Positions 1 to 10,892 are shown, counted from the first letter of the stretch. The stretch is DNA of 64,000 bases from Angiostrongylus vasorum (GCA_018806985.1 JADANN010000460.1:558001-622000), one strand, 5' to 3'. Made by a program: numbers and translations. Notes: a model not told the origin generated them from the sequence alone.

Positions 1-118
1 CTCAGACAAGTCTGGTACCAATTTGCCGACCCCGGAGGGATGGAAGGCTTGGTGGGCCGTGGGCACAGGGATCGATTCCATGTTTGTGTCGCAGTAGCGC
101 CTCCAACCACTGCGCCAC
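1..118 (-). repeat. SINE-A copy (minus strand, truncated by window start)
   Basis: This is the reverse complement of the SINE-A head and part of its body. The tRNA-like head lies near 70-118: box A-like TGGCGCAGTGG and box B-like GGATCGATTCC can be read on the minus strand. The body (GACAAGTCTGGTACC, CCGGAGGGATGGAAGG) recurs at 5.9, 17.0, 46.5, 50.6, 54.8 and 58.2 kb. Multicopy structure plus Pol III box-like motifs support a tRNA-derived SINE. The small ORFs here are incidental. Confidence 0.8.
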
Positions 119-1440
119 ACGTGTTATACATAACAGTTACATTATCGTTTATAAGACACACAAAAGTTACAGAAATCCACGCAAAAAAGATGGGAAGTGC
201 ACATGGATTTTCAACACAGTTACTTTCCTATGGACTTCAGTGAGCGTGTTGACCTCTCAGTGGCTAGGTCAGGCTGCCCGGCTTGACAGATCAAGAACAG
301 TCCGCATGCCTGTCTACATTTCAACTGGTCCACCGCGTTTCGTAGTAATGGCTTTTGTCAATGTTATGCTTTCTTATATTTCTCTAATTAACCTTCTTGA
401 TTTTATATTGTTCATACCGGTTTATGTCATACAAACCTTTCTCCTTTATAACTCTAATTTTTGAAGGATTCTAAATGGAACCTCGTGAATCCCACATGCT
501 TGATGAACAGTGCGAGTTCCCCCGAACAGCAACGCCGGACACAGCGACTGAGGACACGACTGGTAATTTAATCTAATCACGTCTACCCGTTGATAGGAGT
601 TTGTAGTGTGGTCAAATCTGAGTTGTTCGTTGAACAATGGGAATACTGAGCGTTTGTGTTGTTCCGTCTCTTCATTTACTGGGTACTTGTTTTAGTTCTA
701 ATACTTGCAGGAGTATAAATGACATTATGCTTTAAACGATCATTCTTCTTAGGAGTTCTTTTCTTTCTGGATCAAACATGGACATGTAAATTGTTTGACA
801 TATGGAGTCCGGCATGACACGTCTCCCATACGTAGGAGAACAGTGGCGCACGTGAATTGACAGCACTTAGGTTTCTTTCCGATCGTTTATTATGTACCCA
901 GAGACTTTGCTGTATTTTTTCTATTCATTCGACAACTTATCCAACACAGATTGGTGGGCGTCGGACCACAAAATTTATCCCCTGAACCTAATAACTTACG
1001 AAGAACGGTTTTTGGAGGAGTTTGTTCATCTGATTTGAATCATCAGCGGAGGGAGGTTGTTAGTGGTTAAGAGCGTTTGAACATGGTAGCTGTAGCTGTA
1101 GCTAGTAAACTGAAATTCGACACCTTGGCAAGATATATCATGCTGCGATAAGATGGTAAACGGCCTCTACAGGTTATTTGTTTTTAGGAGAGTTAGATGC
1201 TCATCAATTTGTTTCCACACAGTGTGTCCTATTTCCTGCTTTTATTCGCGTAATATTCTAATGATGTTGTAAACACCTTCTTAATTGCTACTGTTAGAAT
1301 AGTTTCAAAACCTCCGATTCTTACAACCCAATTTTTTTTTACTATTTAGTATTCTCGCGAGCTAAATCCTTTTCACTCTAAGGACAAATAGTTTCCTTAA
1401 GACCACATATCGGTCCCGAAAATTAAAACATTTCTTTCAG
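119..1440. other. Intergenic, nothing recognised
   Basis: AT-rich sequence with only short chance ORFs on both strands. I see no repeat family, RNA gene or convincing exon here. Confidence 0.5.
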
Positions 1441-3956
1441 CGTTCTTTGAAGAAGTCCAGGTGAATGAAGTTGAACATGTTTCAAATGCCGTCAAGAGCG
1501 ATGGAATCCGATTTAGTGACGACGCATATCCTCTTGCGAGTCCACAGGTCTGGGCATTGCCATGTAGTATTTACTTATTACGATTTTTTACTTAATACTT
1601 AAAATAGCCAAGCCTTATAAGAACACATTGCTTGCCTTGATCCAAATTTTCACTTATATCACCTTTATCGCGTATAACCTCACTGATCATTGAATGATTC
1701 AAACGAACGGCAGCGTTGTATATATTTCTCTCTTTAGCGTTGTAGAGTTTTCCAGTAGGTTCTACTTTTTCGAGGAACTCGAAGAGCGTTGCAGTTTTCT
1801 TTGAAAGTCTTGCTAATGCCTCTTGTCTATCTGTTGTGATTAAGAGGAATAACATCTCATGTTTACATCTTAGCAAGTGTTTGATAATGTAAGATGATCC
1901 GGTTGCGCACTTCGGCTGGAATTTCGATCCATTATCCCGATTTATGGCATAAAATGCGTTTGATAGCTCATCTCCGTTAGCTTTTCGACGCGTGCGTTAT
2001 GGTGGAAAGGATCAAAGAGTGGTGAAGGTGGAACGAACGCTGGGTTTTGTGGCCTATCCACTTGAGCTGCATCGTCGGTGGTGTTTTTAGGAAATACTGC
2101 TGTGTTTGATTTCTGAATTCTGTGTTTCATATCCAGCATGTTGACTTCAGGTTTGCATGCAACTTTGTGTGGACATGGACCTGGATATAAAGTAGGTTTT
2201 GTAAAATTCTAGGAGTCGTAAGACCCTTGTTGTGCATTTTATTCTTGGGTACATACCAAATTTTCTACATCTAGAAGTGAAAATGCATTTCTTATAGTCA
2301 CACTAACCAACTAGAAACCAAGAAACACTAAACGAAGGGGTAGCTCGATGTTCTACAAAATGAGCTGCGATTAACAACTAATAAAGAAGGGATATTTCTT
2401 AAACCAGCTCAATTTATTTCCTGCTAACGATGAAGCGGGTAATGAAGAGATCTATTAGTTTACAGTGAATAGAATTCAAAAACAAACGAAAAAAGCGATG
2501 TCTTTTAGCCAAAGATAATCATAAAGTGTGACCACTCAGAGCTTACGTGTTAACAGTGAAGTAGTTCAATGTGCAATATTAAGTTTCTGACACAAAGAGG
2601 AGCCAAATATGCAAATTCTAGATTTTTTGACTTTATCCAATAGACACTCGTATCTCATTAAATTTGGATTCTTCAGAAGATGGAGAACGTTGCTCTTCCT
2701 GTTGATTTGAATCCGCCTTTTCGAAGCGACTTCGATGAAGTGATATTGATGTTCTCATGGATATTGATTCAATTTTATTTCTTTCAAAATATTTTTCTCG
2801 AAAATATGTGTTGCAGACAGAGCTTGAAGATGCCATCGAGATCTCACGCGGATTCGTTCCCGATGCCCTATCAGCAAATGATGGGATAAAGCATGAAGTT
2901 CGACCCTCATGCGGAGATGACCATGTGTGTGTGTTTTATCCACCGAGCAGAACATATAGATATGAGAAAAGAATTTTTTTTTCACATGATCCTAAGTTCT
3001 ATATCATACTTGGGCCACGTATTGGTCTTTGCTTTTAAACGCAGAAGTTTTTTTCTTCATGGAAATTTTCCGCAATAGTTTCAAATCTTTGTATTTTAAA
3101 GGAAAAGCGCTCAGAAGAGTGCAAAAAAGTCGTACAATTTTTGAACAACCTCAAGGAGAACCCTGAATGGGCACGCTCCATTCCCTTCGTGAAGTTAAAT
3201 GCTGCTGTCCCTAAAAGTGAGTTAATTTCTATCCTATCTTTGTCGTCGTTTCCTAATTAAAGAAAAAAAGAAGTGATTCGTATTTTTTCTAGATGTCCAG
3301 ATGGATTTAGCAACTCATGCCTGTTTAAATGTTAATGTCCGCCCAAAATATATGATGATGTTGACAAAGAATGTAGACCACAACGATCTCGCATTCTTAA
3401 TCAAGGTGTCGTCTTGGATTTCATTCCTTTTTGTGATATGTTTGAATTTTTATGCATGTACTTATCCACTTAAAACAATTTGTTCCAAACATAGCCAAAG
3501 CATCGAACTCTACAGAATAAGACATTTACAAGAGTTCCAAGTACTGTTCTTTCGGTGTCCACTTCTATGCTTCTCGTAATTCTGTAGTATAAATGATTTC
3601 AGAAGGCTTTTGAACCGACCGATGATATTCCTCTAGACCGGACGCTTTTCCGCTTGTATTGCAGAAATGCTGTGTCAGGCATGAGATCACTGTTGAAGTG
3701 TCTACTGGATGCAGCGAGTTCATCACCCGCTCTGCAAATTGAAAATTCGAAAATTCTAGGGGAAATGACGTACAACGGATCGAGAGTACGCATGAAGACA
3801 TCCGATCTGAAAGCTTTTTGTAAAGTTGAAGAGCACGGGAGGGCTCTGGGAATGCGGTTCGTCACTTCTTTTTCTTGTCGTTCTTCAACCGACAGCAGGC
3901 GCACATTAGAGATTCGCTATTACGACGAACAGAAAGCAAATGGTGAACGTGTAACG
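1441..3956 (+). CDS. Unrecognised multi-exon gene (at least six phase-compatible exons)
   Basis: Exons with matching phases and canonical sites are: 1441-1547, 2677-2739, 2817-2897 (or to 2924), 3102-3216, 3293-3405 and 3603-3956. Acceptors are worm-like (TTTCTTTCAG, TTGCAG, TTTTTCTAG, GATTTCAG) and donors include GTGAGT. The translation is hydrophilic to mixed, without signal peptide or membrane segment. Landmarks are TELEDAIEISRGF, NNLKENPEWARSIPFVKL, VRPKYMMMLTKN and the long last exon (KAFEPTDDIPLDRTLFRLYC...GEMTYNGSRVRMKTSDLKAF). I cannot place it in a family. The true start lies upstream of 1441 or is the ATG at 2680. The gene should continue past 3956, where a GTCAGT donor is seen, but the next exon-like segment (4608-4888) is out of phase and sits inside an insertion. 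Alternative: a degenerating duplicate. Confidence 0.55.
1592..2180 (-). CDS. Unrecognised coding exon(s), frameshifted near 1985
   Basis: On the minus strand a good acceptor (TATATCCAG) ends at 2181. It opens a frame beginning with a Cys-containing PCPHKVACKPEVNMLD stretch and running to a stop at 1942-1944. Near 1985-1995 a second frame takes over seamlessly (LSNAFYAINRDNGSKF...KCATGSSYIIKHLLRC) and stays open through a charged, helix-prone region (AKERNIYNAAV). It ends at a stop at 1592, or at a possible GC donor (CAAG/GCAAGC) at 1636. One missing base near 1985 would join the two frames, as with the indels seen in the glucosidase gene. I do not recognise the protein family. It lies tail-to-head, about 45 bp from the first plus-strand exon at 1441-1547. 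That the two halves form one exon is inference. Confidence 0.45.
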
Positions 3957-4607
3957 GTCAGTCCTTCTAATAGCTCGCTTTTTCTGGTTTTTTAAATTTT
4001 TGCTTGTAACTATTTTCTCTAGCTTTTGGCACATGTGGCCGTTGCTTTTAATTTTTTTCTTCGGGTTGAGCTCTTTTCTTTCCACAATGAAAGCGCTTGA
4101 GTAGTTGCGAACTTGAATTGGTACAGAAGAGACTTTCCTATACCACGTTAGAGATGTACATAACTTTTCTGCAATGATCTTTTCATGTTGAGTTTGTACC
4201 AATTTTTCAAAAATGGAAAACGAAGTTTTTTCCAAATGCTCACTGCATTCCCTGCAATGCAAGGGTCAGCATTGTACTTGACGACATCGTGCTGTAATGC
4301 GGATGGAATCTCTCCCTTTTATCATTTAAAGAAACGGTTAATCATTACCATTGTAACCATGATCATCTCTTGTAGATAAAATCAAAAATATGCTTTATAA
4401 ACTGTCCGTTCTTACAGTTCTTGTAAAAGAAAGAAAGTGAAGCTACTATAGTGTTCAAGTATTTTTCATTTCAAGTTTGGTTGTTGTCCAGTGACAAAAG
4501 ATTAGCTGCTAGATATTTTATAGAATGTAATTTTTAGTTGTAACTAGCTCTTACAACTAAACTCTTCCAACTATCTCTCTTCACCTGTCTTATATCTCTC
4601 CATATAG

Positions 4608-4888
4608 TTCGATCCCCACTCTAGCGCTCTCTTCCAATCCATGTGAGAACGCCTTAGCCGCGCTATTTCCTTCATTTCAAGCAGAACTGACTCCACGAGT
4701 ATTCTATGACATTCGCATAAAGAAGACGAAACGAAATCCTCAAGCAGCAATCGAAATGTTTGAAGACCTTCGTGGACGATGTGTGCGAGGAAAGCGAATC
4801 GAACGCAAGAAGTGCTGGGATCCGCACTATATATATGATGACGGGACGCGTAAAAAAATTTTTTTTAAGACCCAGAGCATTGTCGGGT
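4608..4888 (+). other. Exon-like open segment inside the 740-bp insertion
   Basis: A pyrimidine-rich acceptor (CTCTCCATATAG) ends at 4607 and a strong donor (GTGAGTATAC) starts at 4887-4889. Between them one frame is open and reads like protein (ALAALFPSFQAELTPRVF, then a basic KKTKRNPQAAIEMFEDL and CVRGKRIERKKCW). This frame does not fit the phase left by the exon ending at 3956. The in-phase frame hits a stop at a good donor (CAT/GTGAGA). It may be a captured exon or part of the 1.4-4.0 kb gene with a sequence error. Family not recognised. Confidence 0.4.
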
Positions 4889-5092
4889 GAGTATACCTCG
4901 TTCGAGAGATGCTCCACTAAGAAGGATCCGACTTGATATGAAGACTACGACGCCACATCGAGAAAACGAACAACTGTGGACCATGGACTCGGATAATCGG
5001 TTTTGATAAAGACGAAGACGTTTGTACTTTAGCCGAATAGGGTTTTATAAACCTCGTGTAAGCTCAACAATTTATGCACGTCTTGATTTCTC

Positions 5093-5281
5093 ATGCCGAG
5101 GTTAATGGCCGAGGTTAATGGGAAGTCAGCAAAGGAGAAAATTCTTATTTGTTACTTTTGTAAAAGTAGAAATGAACTGTTTAACCTTAGTGATGCTGAG
5201 ATATTTGCAAAACTCCGGACCACAGGTGTCTGCGGTGGTGATCGAACACGCTATTACCCTTTCTGGAAATTTGGATGAATG
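5093..5281 (-). repeat. Element-D tail fragment plus SINE-B fragment
   Basis: 5095-5128 holds a doubled piece of the element-D tail (ATGCCGAGGTTAATGG, GGAAGTC). 5190-5275 is the inverted SINE-B tail and head (GATGCTGAGATATTTGCAAA, ACTCCGGACCACAGGTGTCT). Both families recur elsewhere in the window. Confidence 0.65.
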
Positions 5282-5490
5282 TTTTAGTTGTGGTATTTGT
5301 AATTTCTTCCTTACAATAGCCACCGACTTTCATACTACTAAGGTGTCGTTTCACCACGATCTCTTTTCTCTTCATGTCCTCTATATTCCTTCATCTAGTT
5401 TGTATTTGCAAAGGTAAACAACCTGATATGTTTGCATTTCTCTATCAATGAGCGAGTAGGAAGACTTCGTACTTTAACAAAATGCAGAAG

Positions 5491-5804
5491 TTAAATGGCA
5501 TTAAGACAAAACAATTAAAGCTCTCGTTATAGTCATTTCCTACTTAATGAATCGATTGGAATTACAATAAGAATGAAGTAGCGCCACCCAGCACAAAACT
5601 TTTTACGTAATGGTTCTTGTAGCTGGAATGAACAAACCTGATCTGGTAGTTCTCGAGATACAGAAATTTCTTGGTTGCTTGCTATGCAATGTTATGTTCA
5701 CGTTGGTGATCTATCCTGTAGATGTCCAAATAAGAATGAAAACAAAATGGTACATTTAATACCGAATTATGTTCTCATAATAATGTTCTTGTGTTTATAG
5801 CGTA
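5491..5804. other. Intergenic, nothing recognised
   Basis: AT-rich DNA between R1 and a SINE-A copy. No supported feature. Confidence 0.4.
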
Positions 5805-5805
5805 G

Positions 5806-6096
5806 GGGGCGTGTGGCGCAGTGGTCTTAGGCCCCCTGCAACACACGCATGGAATCAATCCCCGCCCCCATAGCCCACTAAGCCTTCCATCGCTCCGAGG
5901 TCGGCAAACTGGTAGCAGACTTGTTTGGGAAGATAGCAGCACTGGTTCGATACATCGGTAGGCCACCGCGACTCATTGTAAAGGCCAGATATGCATTCAA
6001 TCACCTCCAACGATACTTAATTAAGTCGAATTCATGGCGCATCCCTCAGGGATTAATCAACGCCGAGAGTTTTGTCCTTTTTTATTTATGAAATAT
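5806..6096 (+). repeat. SINE-A copy
   Basis: A near-complete copy: tRNA-like head with GTGTGGCGCAGTGGTC (A-box-like) and GGAATCAATCC (B-box-like), then the body (CTTCCATCGCTCCGAGG, CTGGTTCGATACATCGGTAG, CATCCCTCAGGGATTAATC). It ends in a T-rich stretch. TGTTCTTGT occurs at 5784-5792 and again at 6097-6105 and may be the target-site duplication. Confidence 0.8.
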
Positions 6097-6105
6097 TGTT
6101 CTTGT

Positions 6106-7369
6106 TAATTGTCACTGTTTTTTTTTCGTAATATTTTTATTCGATCTCTTCCTAAAGGGAAAATGTGGTAATTTTGCATTGCATATGTCATCTAAGCGTC
6201 GTAGTTCCTATTTAGTATCTACATCTCGATCACGAGGCCACTAATCGCCAGGGCATAGCGTTTGGTAATGATCAGAGTGAGATTTCTTTTGACGTAGATA
6301 AAAACGAGATGACACCTTTATCCCTTATGTATCCACCTGTATACGACCTCATCGAGTTCATCGTGAAGTTTGCTTGTCAACAATCATCGCACCATTAACA
6401 CCAGTCGCATCGAGTGCTGGAATTGAACGCCATCGAGTAGTTATTCTCAGATGAAATATTAAATTCTAATGTTAGTATATACACATCTAGGGGTGTCACT
6501 ACATTGAGATACAGATGTTGTACTATTACTAAACTTCATGTTATAGAATTTGCATAATAAACGTTTTAGAATCATTTCCGATTTTCTGTTTTTTTTCCTT
6601 TAAAAATGATCGTAGCGGTGGGTAACAATGAGTTGCTCATATGCCAAATGAAATAGTCCTAAGATAACACCGATAGATCTGAATGAATAACGCATGGGCA
6701 GGGTTCTGGAAAAGATATTTCAGAATATATCACATTAGCGGTAGATTCAACAACTATTACATTTTAAGAAGATTGAACAGAACCACTGTTGGCTTTTTTC
6801 CTTGATTATTTCTTAAATGATATCCCGCTGGGTCTGCGTAAAGAAATCGTATATTCCCACCCCGTTTTTAAATTCATGGCTTAGCACTTACTCTGTAGGA
6901 AATAAAGAAAATCTATTGCGCAGGTGTTCCTAGGCCGTTGCCGCAGACAAAAGTAAGCCTTGCCGACCAGTGGGAGGCTTGCTGACATACGACTGTTTTA
7001 TTGTACGGTGGTGATTTTTGGCATAAATATACCTTAGCTGAGCCTCCAGACAGAAACGACGAAGTGTTCTTCAACGTAAATACGCTAATGCTTTCAAAAT
7101 AAAACGGAAAAGCTACAGGTTCGATAAATTTTGGTAATGTTGCAGTTCTAAATTCAAGATCACATTACCACCACAGTGAGTTTGCTATACATTTAGATAT
7201 TTATTTTGATATAGATATTTAGATAACAGAAATAATGGATACAGTTAGTGATAGAATTAGTGATAAACTAGTGCTGAAGAGAGTGAAATAAAGGTCGGAA
7301 TCTTTCAAGAGCTGTTCGGACAAACTGTGAAGTTACTACCTTCCTCGATAATTTACTAACGAACATCTG
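6106..7369. other. Intergenic, nothing recognised
   Basis: AT-rich, no open exon-like stretch with good splice sites, no recognised repeat. Confidence 0.4.
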
Positions 7370-8015
7370 TTCTGTAATACAATCACAACGTTGCAGAGAT
7401 ATTCGAAAACTTGGACTCCTGGCCAGAGCGAACCACGGTTTGCCCTTTCTGGGGGGCTCGCGTATTTACCATTACACCACTGAGGCCCTTGCTTTGCTTT
7501 TCTCTCAGCTAGTTTTCTACCTAACGCTGCCATCAGCAATCAACCGTTACTTGACACTTGATACTCGAACGGCCCGTCCTCACTAGTTGTGCGGAAGCTG
7601 GCAAAGCCACCATTTCTCGGAGACTTGCTGGTCAAGCGGTTGTGGTTCCCTGGAATCCCGAGGACAGCCTGGCCAAAGTCTGCCCCCAGTTCGTTACTAC
7701 CCCAGGTAGTCGCGGCCCTTGTGGATTAGAGTGAGATTTGCCACCATGCGACTTTGATATCAGGGCGGTGGCGGATCCTGGTATTGGTTTACGCTTAGCT
7801 AGGGTTCGTGTTGGAAACACCGGACTCCTTCTCAGCTTAGGGAGACCCTGCTAAAGGATGAATCCCCCGCTGCACATCGCAGTGTGACACCCAGGAACAC
7901 CTCCCAGCCACGATGAGGCGGTAAACCGTTGGGAGGTAATCAACCGTTAGCGGGACTAACCAGAGGAGCACAAAGCGGCATTGAACGCAGTTAAACCGAG
8001 GCTGTAGTCGAAGTC
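7370..8015 (-). repeat. SINE-B copy on minus strand, interrupted by SINE-L
   Basis: On the minus strand the order is body (about 8015-7950), then the SINE-L insertion (7937-7550), then the rest of the body, tRNA-like head and tail (7549-7370). The head reads as CTCAGTGGTGTAATGGTAAA followed by GTGGTTCGCTCTGG, giving box A- and box B-like motifs. The insertion is flanked by a perfect 12-bp direct repeat, AATCAACCGTTA, at 7538-7549 and 7938-7949. Confidence 0.75.
7550..7937 (-). repeat. SINE-L copy inserted in SINE-B
   Basis: A 388-bp copy whose 3' end (on the minus strand) is at 7550. The plus strand reads GATACTCGAACGGCCCGTCC at one end and ACCGTTGGGAGG at the other. Other copies lie at 8.1, 26.2, 27.0 and 51.7 kb, with a fragment at 21.1 kb. 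The 12-bp target-site duplication around it shows insertion into an older SINE-B. I see no convincing Pol III boxes. Its 3' end resembles that of RTE-1. Confidence 0.75.
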
Positions 8016-8660
8016 ACAATCTCCTCAGTTTAACTGGGTTCAACGTCGAATCCCGCTGACGAACGATTGCTGATGGCAGCGTTAAATGCAAAACTTACTT
8101 ACTTGGATTCTTGGACGGCCCATCGTCACTGGTTGTGCGAGCCAAAGCATATTCTCTATTTTTTCGGAGTTTTTTTTTGATTTAGTCATTGTGTTTTCCT
8201 CGAGCCCCGAAGTCAACCTGGCCAAAGTATGCCCCAGGTCGTCACTACCCCCAGGTAGTCGCCGCCCTTGTGAGTCAGAGCGAGATTTTCCACCATGCGA
8301 CTTTGATACCAGGACGATGGTGGATCCTAGCGCTGGTTAACTCTTGCCTGGGCTTCCTCGCGGAAACGCCAAACTCTTTCTCAGCTTGGGATACCCTGCT
8401 GGAGGGATGAGTTTCTCGCTGTACATCGCATCTCTTCACCTAGGAACACCTCCCAACCACAACGAGGCGGTAAACCGTTGGGAGAAGGCAGAAAACTAGC
8501 TGAGAGGAAACCCAAAGCAAGGGCCTTAGTGGTGCAATTGCGAGCCACCGGACAGGCTAATCGTGGTTCGATCCGCCCAGGAGTCTAAGTTTTTCGAATA
8601 TTTCTCGTTGTGGTTGTATTTCACATCATACCCTGCCGTGAAAAATTATATTAGGCAACA
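8016..8660 (+). repeat. SINE-B copy on plus strand, interrupted by SINE-L
   Basis: Body at 8016-8095 (CTCAGTTTAACTGGGTTCAA, GATTGCTGATGGCAGCGTTA). Head and tail at 8486-8660 (AACTAGCTGAGAGGAAACCC, TGGTTCGATCCGCCC, then a tail matching TTTTCGAATATCTC). Together with the minus-strand copy at 7370-8015 it forms an inverted SINE-B pair, each arm carrying its own SINE-L. Confidence 0.7.
8096..8485 (-). repeat. SINE-L copy inserted in SINE-B
   Basis: Same structure and orientation as the copy at 7550-7937, diverged by scattered substitutions. It sits between the body and head of a plus-strand SINE-B. Flanks GCAAAACT and GCAGAAAACT suggest a decayed target-site duplication. Confidence 0.7.
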
Positions 8661-9184
8661 AATAGAAGGTTAACATTATTCTGAAATCAATTCTACTGTT
8701 ATCGAGATCAACAACTGAAGGGTTTTTGCTGTTTGAATCGTAATCCAGGTTAAGAAAGCAAGAAGACCCAAGTACCTTGCCAGTCTACTATATGAAATAC
8801 AACAACCTATCCCAGGACCGACTTTCTATTAACCTCGCCATTGATTAATAATTCACCGCTTTTCTTCAATGAGCAAAGACGAGAGTCGCTATTATAGCAT
8901 TTATTAGAATACTATGGCTGAATTTTAAGAAGCTTCTCCTTCTTCAGAGCCCATTATTCCCTTCCAAAAGGAATCCTCCAAATACTGAACACAGTAAGAT
9001 TCCTTCGGCTTGCACTTCTTGCGGCCAAACCGCCGAAACATCAGCTATTGTATGCAGATAAATTCTATAATACCAAGCCTGTGTTTGCTGATTGAAGAAA
9101 AAACAATACACCAGCAACGATGCTGAGGAATGAGCAGAACTCAGAAGCTCAGCAAGGTTTCGTACTCGTAATCATTCTTACTGT
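8661..9184. other. Intergenic; one element-D-like hairpin
   Basis: Mostly featureless. At 9025-9055 a hairpin CGGCCAAACCGCC is followed directly by GAAAC, resembling the element-D core, but no tail was found. Confidence 0.3.
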
Positions 9185-9440
9185 GCCCTCACGTGTAACC
9201 ACCACACGAACCAAGGCCTTTACTTTGCCTTTCTATCAGCCATATTGCTACTCTATCAGTGCTGTCAGCAACTACCCTTTAACAGGGAATGATCATTGAG
9301 CACAAATCGGCATTGAACCCAGATATGTCCATTTGAGGTTCCTAGTTTTTCCCGTATCTCAGCATCCCTGTGGCTTTATTTCGTATGGTACCCTGCTATA
9401 AAAGAGGTTTCTTTTTGAGCAGGCATTAGTTTGTCAATAA
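9185..9440. repeat. Rearranged SINE-B fragments
   Basis: The first part (to about 9330) is inverted SINE-B head and body (AGCACAAATCGGCATTGAAC). The second part is the SINE-B tail on the plus strand (GTATCTCAGCATCCCTGTGG, TACCCTGCTATAAAAG). This is another head-to-head arrangement. Confidence 0.6.
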
Positions 9441-9909
9441 ATAGATTTATTCAATACTAATCGACGTTTCGGTTGTGAGAAACGTTTCCAACAGCCACCC
9501 GTTTGTGTCCAGTAGGAGGGTAGAAAGAGGAATCCTTGAATATGACGCTGCAAATAGCCATTTTCCATCGCTATGAAAGGGAAGCGGATAGGTCAGAAAA
9601 ATAACAGAAGAGATCGAGTCGAAAAACAGTTGGTTTACCAAGTTTTGCCCTTGTAGTAGTGCAGTTCTATTTGTACACCTTCCAAAAGCAAACCTGTTGT
9701 TGTATATCATAAAATGCACGTGGAACACACACTGCGCGGTTGATATATGCTCTGTAGTCAAAGAAAACATTGCAATGACATTAGATCACAAATATATCCG
9801 GTTTGCAAAACTCGAAAGTCAAGGTCCATTATCAAATATGATTCGGTAAAAGTTGCTAGTGCTTGCTAAGACCTTCTAGTTAGGACTTTAAGGAAGTGAT
9901 CACTTTTAG
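9441..9909. other. Nothing recognised
   Basis: No actin N-terminal exon could be found here, although the actin pseudogene begins just after. Short chance ORFs only. Confidence 0.4.
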
Positions 9910-10892
9910 ACAGGTATCTGTGGAGAGGCGGCCTAAAGCTAATCGACAGAAAGTGACACAGATCATGTCTGAGAGTTTCAATACACTCGCTATGTACATA
10001 GCTTTCCAAGCTCTGCTGTCGGTACCCGCTTCCGGGGGTACTATCGGGAGTAGTTCTGGACTCCGAAGCGAGAGTCACTCACACTGTCCTTACATATGAG
10101 ATAAATTCTTGCTGGATCATCTGGATAGTTAACTGGATAACTTGTTCCAGGTATACGGTGTAGCCCATGGTGTCTTCCGTCTTGACCTTGCGGATAGTCA
10201 TCTAACTGATTACATGATGAGGATTCTCGGTGAACAACGCTACTGGTTCGCCACCACTGCAGAGCGCGAAATTGTCCGCGAACTTAAAGAAAAGTTGTGT
10301 TGGACTGCTCTAGATTTTGAAAAGGAAATGCCCAGGGCTGCCTCACCGCCCTCTATCCACGTGACGTTTGAGCTTCCTGATGGCAAATTAATTTTCGTTG
10401 GAACAGAGCATTTCCGTTGCCTTAAAGCTCTTCCAGATGTGCGCATTAGAATGTGCTTCTTTCATTCCTTTGAATAAGTAGGACAAATTTTTTTTAGCCA
10501 TCACTACTCGGGTTGGAAGCGGCTGAAATCCATAAGGCCGCGTTTAACTCGGTCATGAAGTGCAGTAGTGACATCCGAAAAGATCTCTTAGCCAGCACTA
10601 TCTTGACAGGAGGAAACACCTTGTTTCCCGGCCTTCCTGAAAGCACGGACCAATAAATAACTGCTCTAGTTCCTAGGTCTGTGGTTTGCCCTTAGGGGAT
10701 GAGTCACTCATACATCATTTTAACTCCTTAGATCCTATGCGATGGAAATCAGGATCGTTTCCTCTTGAGCTTAAATATCCGGTCTGGACGGATGGATCTG
10801 TCGTAGTCTCGTTCTCAAGATTGCATGAAATGTGCATCACAAGGGACGAGTATCATGAAAATGGACCCTCCAATGTTCACCGAAAATGCTGC
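9910..10892 (+). pseudogene. Actin pseudogene (intron-bearing, lacks N-terminal third)
   Basis: Pieces run in order along actin from about residue 105 to the C-terminus. 9910-10098: [18 protein letters not shown], then after a one-base frameshift near 10041 a [13 protein letters not shown] stretch. 10152-10438: GVFRLDLADSHLTDYMMRIL, TTAEREIVRELKEKLCW, ELPDGK. 10498 onward: [20 protein letters not shown] and [17 protein letters not shown]. An in-frame TAA at 10654 replaces a codon just before ITALVPRS, and a second stop follows. The last part (about 10767-10892) gives KYPVWTDGSVV and DEYHENGPSNVHRKCC plus the stop. Acceptors survive (TTCCAG, TTTTTAG), but the donor expected at 10099 reads AT instead of GT. 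A processed copy would have no introns, so this is a decayed segmental duplicate of a diverged actin. Confidence 0.9.

Larger units (their letters stand above)
4432..5490 (+). repeat. Repeat R1, copy split by a 740-bp insertion
   Basis: 4432-4541 and 5282-5490 match, in order, the two halves of the uninterrupted copy at 16322-16650 (shared: GACAAAAGATTAGCTGCTAG, CAATGAGCGAGTAGGAAGAC). The two halves here both carry TTTTAGTTGT at the break (4532-4541 and 5282-5291), so the intervening 4542-5281 looks like an insertion with a 10-bp target-site duplication. The repeat's class is unknown; I see no ORF or terminal repeats in it. Confidence 0.6.

Noticed and set aside
5807..5870. Possible functional tRNA genes at the SINE-A heads
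   Set aside because: Box A- and box B-like motifs are present, but the acceptor stem cannot be closed and the head is always followed by the same SINE body; these are tRNA-derived SINEs.
7336..8410. Several 60-84 aa ORFs
   Set aside because: All lie in SINE-B and SINE-L copies.
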